Assembly (NCBI RefSeq): GCF_001653475.1
Contig: NZ_CP011487.1
Span: 1,467,451 to 1,531,450, forward strand
Direction: 5' to 3'
Source: Helicobacter pylori
GTDB lineage: Bacteria > Campylobacterota > Campylobacteria > Campylobacterales > Helicobacteraceae
Length of the DNA stretch: 64,000 nt
Positions 56,782 through 64,000 of this stretch are shown one piece after another. The notes under the pieces were generated by a model. That model was not told the DNA's origin, did not search any database, and saw only the letters and a program-made list of their open reading frames with translations. Numbering within the stretch: position 1 is the stretch's first letter; every line of letters begins with the position of its first letter. The position numbers and the translations under genes are program-made.

Positions 56782-57109
56782 AAGAAATCTCCCTTTTATA
56801 ATTGTTCAAAAACCCTTCTAAGTCAAATTTTTTACGGCATTCTTCGGTGAAAAGATGGATCATCAAATCCCCTAAATCCAAAATGATCCATTCTTCATTA
56901 GACTCATCTATCTGGTAAAAGACTTCGCCTAAAGGCTTAAGGGTGTTTTTAAGCGCATCCAATAAAGAAAGGGCATGCTTATTCGCTAGCGTGGTAGCGA
57001 TAATGACATCTTCTACTAAATAGGGGGTTTGAGACAAATCAATATGCGTAATATCAAAAGCCTTTTTTTCATCTAATAAAGCCGTAATCATTTCTATGCG
57101 TTTGTTCAT
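56768..57109 (-). CDS. rsfS: Ribosomal silencing factor RsfS
   Basis: The 113-residue protein (YbeB/Iojap family) shows DITHIDLSQTPYLVEDVIIATTLANKHALSLLDALK, EWIILDLGDLMIHLFTEECRKKFDLEGF. RsfS binds L14 and blocks subunit joining in starvation. It is translationally linked to miaA downstream. It is divergent from queF, 58 bp away. Confidence 0.94.
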   Translation of the reverse strand: MNKRIEMITALLDEKKAFDITHIDLSQTPYLVEDVIIATTLANKHALSLLDALKNTLKPLGEVFYQIDESNEEWIILDLGDLMIHLFTEECRKKFDLEGFLNNYKREISYQNA

Positions 57110-57167
57110 GAGTTTCCTAAAAAATGGGTTAAAATAGCCTTATTATAACTTAAATCAAGGAAGATTA

Positions 57168-57614
57168 ATGACCCCTGAATCAAACCTCAAATCCTTAGGC
57201 GCTAAAACGCCTTATATTTTTGAATACAACAGCCAGTTATTAGAAGCTTTCCCTAACCCAAACCCCAATTTAGACCCCCTAATCGCTTTAGAATGCAAGG
57301 AATTTACAAGCCTTTGCCCAATCACCTCCCAGCCGGATTTTGGCGTGATTTATATCCGCTATATCCCTAAAGATAAAATGGTAGAAAGCAAGTCTCTAAA
57401 ACTCTATTTGTTCAGTTACAGAAACCATGGGAGTTTTCATGAGAGTTGCATCAATACGATATTACTGGATTTAGTCAAATTGCTAGAGCCAAAGTATTTG
57501 GAAGTGTATGGGGATTTTGTTTCTAGGGGCGGGATTGCGATTAAGCCCTTTGTGAATTATGCGATCAAAGAATACCAAGAATTTAAAGAAAAACGCCTTT
57601 TGAATGCGAAATAA
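57168..57614 (+). CDS. queF: NADPH-dependent 7-cyano-7-deazaguanine reductase
   Basis: The 148-residue unimodular QueF has the nucleophile cysteine C50 and catalytic acid D57 in FTSLCPITSQPDFG, followed by ESKSLKLYLFSYRNHGSFHE and the C-terminal VYGDFVSRGGIAIKPFV. It reduces preQ0 to preQ1 in queuosine synthesis. The 222 bp after it (57615-57836) hold no gene and lead into the 16S trailer. Confidence 0.96.
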   Translation: MTPESNLKSLGAKTPYIFEYNSQLLEAFPNPNPNLDPLIALECKEFTSLCPITSQPDFGVIYIRYIPKDKMVESKSLKLYLFSYRNHGSFHESCINTILLDLVKLLEPKYLEVYGDFVSRGGIAIKPFVNYAIKEYQEFKEKRLLNAK

Positions 57615-57800
57615 TGTGCTAAAGAAGGGTTTAAGATTAAAGCCGTTCCAAATTAAACGGACAAATTAGTTTTTTAAAAAATCCAACACAACAACCAAAA
57701 ACCAATAAAAATAAAGGAGATAACAAATAAGACAAAAAGAATAAGCCCAATCTTTCAAAACTAAGCAACAAGAAGTTCTTTTGTCAGGTAATACTCTTAG

Positions 57801-57826
57801 GCTTTTAATAAACAAATATTAAAAGC
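57801..57826 (-). other. Perfect hairpin just downstream of the 16S 3' end
   Basis: GCTTTTAATA and TATTAAAAGC (10-bp arms, 6-base loop) lie 11 bases beyond the mature 16S 3' end on the minus strand. On the plus strand TTTT follows, so it may also be the terminator of plus-strand transcription from queF. Its place suggests involvement in 16S trailer processing or termination. Confidence 0.55.
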
Positions 57827-57836
57827 TTTTCTCTAG

Positions 57837-59338
<1,502 letters not shown>

Positions 59339-59881
59339 AAAGTGTTTGTCCTAAAGCTCTTTTGTTTTTTGATAGGCTGTTGTTATTTCCAACAACAGCT
59401 TTAGCGTATCACAAGAACTCGTTTTATACTTTATTGCTTATTGCTTTATTGAATAAAACGGGTTGTGTTCTTAAGTATTACAACAACAAAACAGAAAGAA
59501 ACTTTTTAAAAGGTTTAGCCAAACGCTAACCTAAAAATACTCTCATGCCATTCAATCATTAATATAAATAATCACGGATAACAATCCAATTACCATCAAT
59601 GATATTGAACGATATTGAATAACACTGGTTGGATAAGAATTCCTCATAAAAGAACAAGAGTTATTGAAACTCTCACTCTTTCCAATCAGCTATCCTTAAA
59701 TCAATCATTTTAGAATATCCCTTTAAAAAGAACTTCTATCAATTTGCTTAGTTTTCAAAGATCGTTTGCTTTAATCAGCTATCCTTGTAAGTTGTCAAGT
59801 GGCTTTTAAAAGCCCTTGCTGAAACAAGGAAATGAAAGTATAGTCATACAAAGCTTAAGGTTTGCTTAAATAGGATCAACC
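59339..59881 (-). promoter_or_regulatory. 16S rRNA leader and promoter region (also promoter of horL)
   Basis: The 540-bp gap has no gene. Near the 16S 5' end, GCTGTTGTT (59376-59384) and AACAACAGC (59391-59399) form a 9-bp hairpin enclosed by CTAAAGCT/AGCTTTAG (59351-59358, 59397-59404), a likely processing structure. AATCAGCTATCCTT occurs twice (about 59686 and 59772). On the minus strand TTGACA with a suitable -10 near 59770 could be the rRNA promoter. TATAGT at 59839-59844 is a candidate -10 for horL on the plus strand. Confidence 0.55.
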
Positions 59882-60985
59882 ATGCAAAAAACCTTGTTTT
59901 CTTTATTCTTACCTTTATCTTTACTTTTATCTTTTTGTATTGCTGAAGAAAATGGGGCGTATGCGAGCGTGGGTTTTGAATATTCTATCAGCCATGCCGT
60001 CCAACACAATAACCCTTTTTTGAATCAAGAACGCATCCAAGTTATTTCTAACGCTCAAAATCAAATCTATAAACTCAATCAAGTCAAAAATGAAATCACA
60101 AGCATGCCCAAAACCTTTACCTACATCAACAACAATTTGAAAAACAACTCTAAATTAACCCCTACTGAAATCCAAGCTGAGAAATACTACCTCCAATCCA
60201 CCTTTCAAAATATTGGAAAAATAGTCGCGCTTAGCGGTGGCACTCCGTCTAACCCCAAATTAGTCCAAGCGTTAGAAGACATGCAAAAACCCACCACCAA
60301 CCCTTTAGAATTTGAAGAAAACTTAAAAAATTTAGAATTGCAATTCACCCAATCTCAAAACAACCTGCTTTCTTCTTTATCTTCTCAAATCGCTGGAATT
60401 TCCAATTCCTTAAACGCGCTTGATCCTAACTCTTATTCTAAAAACATTTCAAGCATGTATGGGGTCACTTTGAATGTGGGTTATAAGCATTTCTTTACCA
60501 AGAAAAAAAATCAAGGGTTCCGCTATTACTTGTTCTATGACTATGGTTACACGAATTTTGGTTTTGTGGGTAATGGCTTCAATGGTTTAGGCAAGATGAA
60601 TAACCACCTCTATGGGCTTGGAATAGACTATCTGTATAATTTCATTGATAACGCCAAAAAACATTCTAGCGTGGGTTTTTATGCGGGTTTTGCTTTAGCG
60701 GGGAGTTCGTGGGTAGGGAGTGGTTTGAGCATGTGGGTGAGTGAAACGGGTTATATCAACAATTACTTGACGGGTTATCAAGCTAAAATGCACACGAGTT
60801 TTTTTCAAATCCCTTTGAATTTTGGGGTTCGTGTGAATGTGGATAGGCATAACGGCTTTGAAATGGGCTTAAAAATCCCTTTAGCGGTAAATTCTTTTTA
60901 TGAAACGCATGGTAAAGGGTTAAACACCTCTCTCTTTTTTAAACGCCTTGTCATGTTTAATGTGAGTTATGTCTATAGTTTTTAG
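59882..60985 (+). CDS. horL: Outer-membrane protein, Hor family (HorL-like)
   Basis: The 367-residue protein has a signal peptide (LFLPLSLLLSFCIAEENGAYASVGFEYSIS) and the Hor/Hop C-terminal barrel: GVTLNVGYKHFFTKKKNQGFRYYLFYDYGYTNFG, HLYGLGIDYLYNFI, VGFYAGFALAGSSW, and the terminal strand FNVSYVYSF. The middle (about 40-190) is N/Q-rich, surface exposed and variable. It corresponds to HP1395 by similarity as I remember it; that gene is not next to 16S in 26695, so this junction may differ between strains. Confidence 0.82.
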   Translation: MQKTLFSLFLPLSLLLSFCIAEENGAYASVGFEYSISHAVQHNNPFLNQERIQVISNAQNQIYKLNQVKNEITSMPKTFTYINNNLKNNSKLTPTEIQAEKYYLQSTFQNIGKIVALSGGTPSNPKLVQALEDMQKPTTNPLEFEENLKNLELQFTQSQNNLLSSLSSQIAGISNSLNALDPNSYSKNISSMYGVTLNVGYKHFFTKKKNQGFRYYLFYDYGYTNFGFVGNGFNGLGKMNNHLYGLGIDYLYNFIDNAKKHSSVGFYAGFALAGSSWVGSGLSMWVSETGYINNYLTGYQAKMHTSFFQIPLNFGVRVNVDRHNGFEMGLKIPLAVNSFYETHGKGLNTSLFFKRLVMFNVSYVYSF

Positions 60986-61248
60986 GGGGGTTTACTTGAA
61001 ATTTCTAACCATTTAATGCTTTCCTTCAAGCTCTCATCAATTCCGTTAGCGTTTTTGAAAAAATCCATGCTAATTAAAACTTCTAAAATCCTTACCATTC
61101 CCTTAAAGCTTAAACTGACCTTCTTTTTCCATAGCGTAGCGTTATTCAAAACGCTTTCAAGCTCTCTTAATAACTCGTTTGTGGTTGCTTTAATAGCTGG
61201 TATTTCTTTAGCACTAATCTCTGGGTTTGGTAAATTAGGGCAATTCAT
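60982..61248 (-). CDS. Hypothetical protein of 88 residues downstream of the polyvalent gene
   Basis: The protein (PEISAKEIPAIKATTNELLRELESVLNNATLWKKKVSLSFKGMVRILEVLISMDFFKNANGIDESL) is mostly helical and has no signal or membrane span. GGAGATAAAAAATGA provides the ribosome-binding site and a 4-base stop/start overlap with the polyvalent gene, so the two are translationally coupled. Its end overlaps the horL stop by 4 bases on the opposite strand. Family unknown; an antidote to the linked nuclease domains is possible but speculative. Confidence 0.6.
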   Translation of the reverse strand: MNCPNLPNPEISAKEIPAIKATTNELLRELESVLNNATLWKKKVSLSFKGMVRILEVLISMDFFKNANGIDESLKESIKWLEISSKPP

Positions 61249-64000
61249 TTTTTATCTCCTTGACTGGTTAGGCTTTCTTTGATAGGATTGTTTTCTGTAG
61301 GGTTTAAGGCACTATAGTTGCTATTGCCTTTGTAATCGTTAGAAAGTGGCGACCGGGTTTCTAACTCCCTTAATACTTTTTCATCTTTCTCATAGCTAGT
61401 AACTATCAAGCGGTTTTTTAAATCATTACCAAACCATTGATTATTTAATCCTACTTTTATATCATTCAATTGAACGCTAACGCGTCCTAAATCGTCTTTA
61501 AATGGCGTTCCCTTCTCAATGACTTCAGGGATAGATTTTAATAATTCATCCGTTCTTTCTTTGATTTGTTCTTGACTAAGTCCTAATCTTGTGTATTGTT
61601 TTTCTCTCTTTTCTAATATATATGTTCTAACCCGTAGCCTTCTTTTCCGCCCTTACCCCACACTAAATCAATATCCCCTAAACCCTGCTTATAAAACGCG
61701 CCTCCAACATGACCGCTTCTGGTTTCTAATAATTTATTGATCGCTCCTAAACCATCGCCCTTAAACTCGCTGTAATTCTTTCCCCATTCTTTAGGTATAG
61801 CTTCCTCTTTTAAAAACTTCTCATAAGCGTTAAACTTGTTTTCTAGCTCGGGTAATAAGTTTAATAACTGCTCGGCTCTCCTTAGAGCTTTTGCCGCTTT
61901 CTATGGCGTATTTAATGGAATCAAACACATTGATTTGGCTAATGGGCTTACTGGTGCCTGCAAAAATATCGGCGGCGTTTTCTATCATTCTGTCTTTGGC
62001 TTGTTTTAAAAACTCGTAAAACTGCGCGCTAGGGTTTTCAAGGCGTAAAAAGCGGGCAAAAGAGCTCCCTAACAATTGGCTTATCACGCTCTGATAAGTA
62101 TCTTTGTTTTCTTTAATGAAAGCGTTCATGCCGTTACTATCGGTCGTCTTGACTAAATAGTCAATATCATGCGCTAATTTAGCGAAATTATCGGCTCTGT
62201 TCCCGCTTTCAAGCATTTTTGCGGTGGTGTCTAGAGCATCGGTTAGATAAGGTGAAATCGTGAAATTTTTAAGCGTGGTGTCGTTGTTTAAATTGTGGAA
62301 ATTCGCGCTGTTGTTCGCAAACATTTCCTTAAACGCTTTAAACTGCTCTCTGTCTAAATTCTTATAAGCGTTATCAAACACTTCTAAAAAGCTGTTATTA
62401 GGGGTGTTGGTAGCGTAACGGCTTAAAAGGGAAAGGTTAGCGTTTTCTACTTGGGTGTGGCTTGGGATTTTAGCGTCTCTTTCCAACACTCTTGCAACCT
62501 GATTGGCTAAATTCTCCACGCTGTCGCTTTCAAATTGGGGCGGTAAATGCTTCAATTTGTCGTTATAACTGCTCATCGCACTTAAAAGCGTATCGCTGAA
62601 GCTATTCGCTCGGTTCTCGTTAGACTTGCTCGCTGATTTAAAAATCTCTTTATCGTTTAATTCCTGCTCTGGCATTCTCACTAACAATTCATCAGGCTTT
62701 AATTTAACATTGAAATTTTCTTTAACGGCTTGTTCGTATTTTTTTCGGCTTTCAGCGTTAAAGTTTAGCATGCCTTGGGTTCTGTGATTGCCTGCGATAA
62801 CTTGCCCGTCTTGTAGGATAATTGGCAAATCATCAAAACCCCCTCGCCCTATTATCAATTTAGGATCAAAGCGCTCGGCTATCTCTTCTACCTTCTTGCT
62901 ATCCACTGCGGTGCGCGTTTGCGTGCCTGTGTTTTTGAAATTGGGCTTCAAATCGCTCTTATTGACGATGACAAACTTTAAGGGGTGTGTATTTCATCAT
63001 CGTTTAGGCTAACGCTTGATTTAGGGACGTTTTCTAGCTCTTTAAAGGGTATGTTTTCGCTTTTAGTTATTTCTCGGTCTAATTCGCTTTTCCCTATCGT
63101 GGCGTTTTTTTTCACTCTGATTTGAGCGTTTAGTTCGGCTTGTTCTTTATCTTTGATTTTTTGCAAGCGTTCTTTTTTTTCTTTGGCTAATCGTTCGCTC
63201 TCTAGTTTCTTTTGTATTCTCTAGTTGGCTTTTTTCTAAAATAGATAAGGGTTGTTCTTGACTGGTTAAAGGGATTTCTATATCATTAATCTATCTTGGG
63301 GTTTAAAGAAGAAAAGTTATAACCCCCATCTTTAATAATCTCGCTAGGGTGCGAAAACTTAGCCTGTTCCCTAAGGTTTGGAATTCTCATTTCATAACTT
63401 GTAACCACAAACTTATTATTGAGCTTTTCAGCATCCCATGCTTGTCTTAAAGCCACTAACATGCCTTTGTAAGTAACATCCACTCCGTTACCACTCTTGT
63501 TTATTTCTGCCTTACCATTTTCTAACACTTCAGGAATAGCCTTAATAACATTTATAGCTCTTTGTTCGGCTTGCTCTTGTGTCAAACCTTTTTGAATGTA
63601 TCTTTCAGTCCTTCTCTGTAAAATGCGCTTTAATCCTAATTCATCATTCCCCCACACAAAATCAATCCCTCCTAAATCCTCCCTATACGCTGCACCTGCG
63701 ACTTGTCCGTTTTTCTCTTGTAATAGCTTCTCTAACACTTCTTGTGGTTTTAAGGCAAATTCTGCGTAATTCTTACCGAACTCTTTTAAAGGCGTTATAG
63801 CGTCTTGCAACGCTTTCTCTTGCTTATTAATGTTTTCCTTAGCGCTTTTAACGCCGTTTGTGATCTCTTCAATCTTTCGCATCGTAGCGTTAGAAAACTT
63901 GGAATTTTTAGCGCTTAATTCTAGGCTTTTTGTAAAGTCGCTTATCGTGTGGCTTCTTTCTAGCGCTCTTTGTATGTGGTATTTTAAGGCTGCGCCTGCG
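61245..64000 (-). pseudogene. DUF3519-type polyvalent protein with ParB-like and two nuclease-like modules, multiply frameshifted
   Basis: Coding similarity runs from beyond the window edge to 61245 through at least five frameshifts: near 63284 (extra T), 63215, C-run 62982-62985, about 61900, and TATATATA 61616-61623. Two related modules are visible, 63882-63286 (FGKNYAEF ... GAAYREDLGGIDFVWG ... FVVTSYE ... SSLNP) and 61880-61245 (WGKNYSEF ... GAFYKQGLGDIDLVWG ... LIVTSYE ... SALNP); they resemble barnase/EndoU-like phage nuclease domains. Between them is a ParB-like segment (LPIILQDGQVIAGNHRTQGML). Such proteins belong to H. pylori ICE/TnPZ elements as I recall. No other element genes are in view. 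Confidence 0.75.

Overview
The window is a piece of a Helicobacter pylori chromosome. The evidence is AT-rich coding, Hop/Hor/Hom-family outer-membrane proteins, Lpp20, the two His-rich nickel proteins Hpn and Hpn-like, a stand-alone 16S rRNA gene, several restriction-modification (R-M) loci, and a gene order that matches the remembered HP1470 to HP1413 block of strain 26695 (order recalled, no search run). No IS element, CRISPR array, tRNA gene or complete integrative element was seen.

Layout. 1-1369: end of a type IIG/BcgI-like R-M locus whose specificity gene is split at a 13-G tract. 1435-10877: polA, an Hor porin, ilvE, a further outer-membrane protein, then an Mla/ABC phospholipid-transport operon with two accessory lipoproteins. 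11060-19863: di-haem peroxidase, dnaE, an RNA pseudouridine synthase, a thioredoxin-like protein and the four-gene lpp20 operon. 20062-30163: a long minus-strand block of homD, mnmE, jag, yidC, yidD, rnpA, rpmH, exbD, exbB, smpB, ispE, csrA and a cyclophilin. 30248-33920: a variable patch of small and broken genes, including a TIR-domain protein, a lipoprotein and a membrane protein in one operon. 33991-38991: sppA and purU followed by a decayed fused restriction/methylation gene and specificity gene. 39183-44967: hpn-like and hpn as inverted paralogues flanking ksgA, RNase J, kdsD and rlmN. 45474-52539: a lipoprotein, an S4 protein, ileS, a VirB11-like ATPase, fliI, fliQ and murB. 52560-54720: a cytosine methyltransferase/endonuclease pair next to the remnant of a membrane-protein gene. 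54759-59338: glycosyltransferase, miaA, rsfS, queF and 16S rRNA. 59882-64000: horL and a heavily frameshifted DUF3519-type polyvalent protein of the kind carried by H. pylori conjugative elements.

How the genes work together. Several groups are functional modules: Mla-type lipid transport (6873-10877), membrane insertion and ribosome/RNase P assembly (yidC-yidD-rnpA-rpmH, with jag), flagellar export (fliI-fliQ, possibly the VirB11-like ATPase) and nickel storage (hpn, hpn-like). The accessory regions show strain-specific decay by homopolymer frameshifts and in-frame nonsense codons.

The points I consider most worth a second look are a complete metzincin zinc motif (HExxHxxGxxH) in HomD, the TIR/lipoprotein/membrane-protein operon with in-frame stops in three neighbouring genes, a miaA gene whose only sensible start is ATC, and the near-identical regulatory leaders of hpn and hpn-like. 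All identifications come from reading the sequence and recalled family knowledge.
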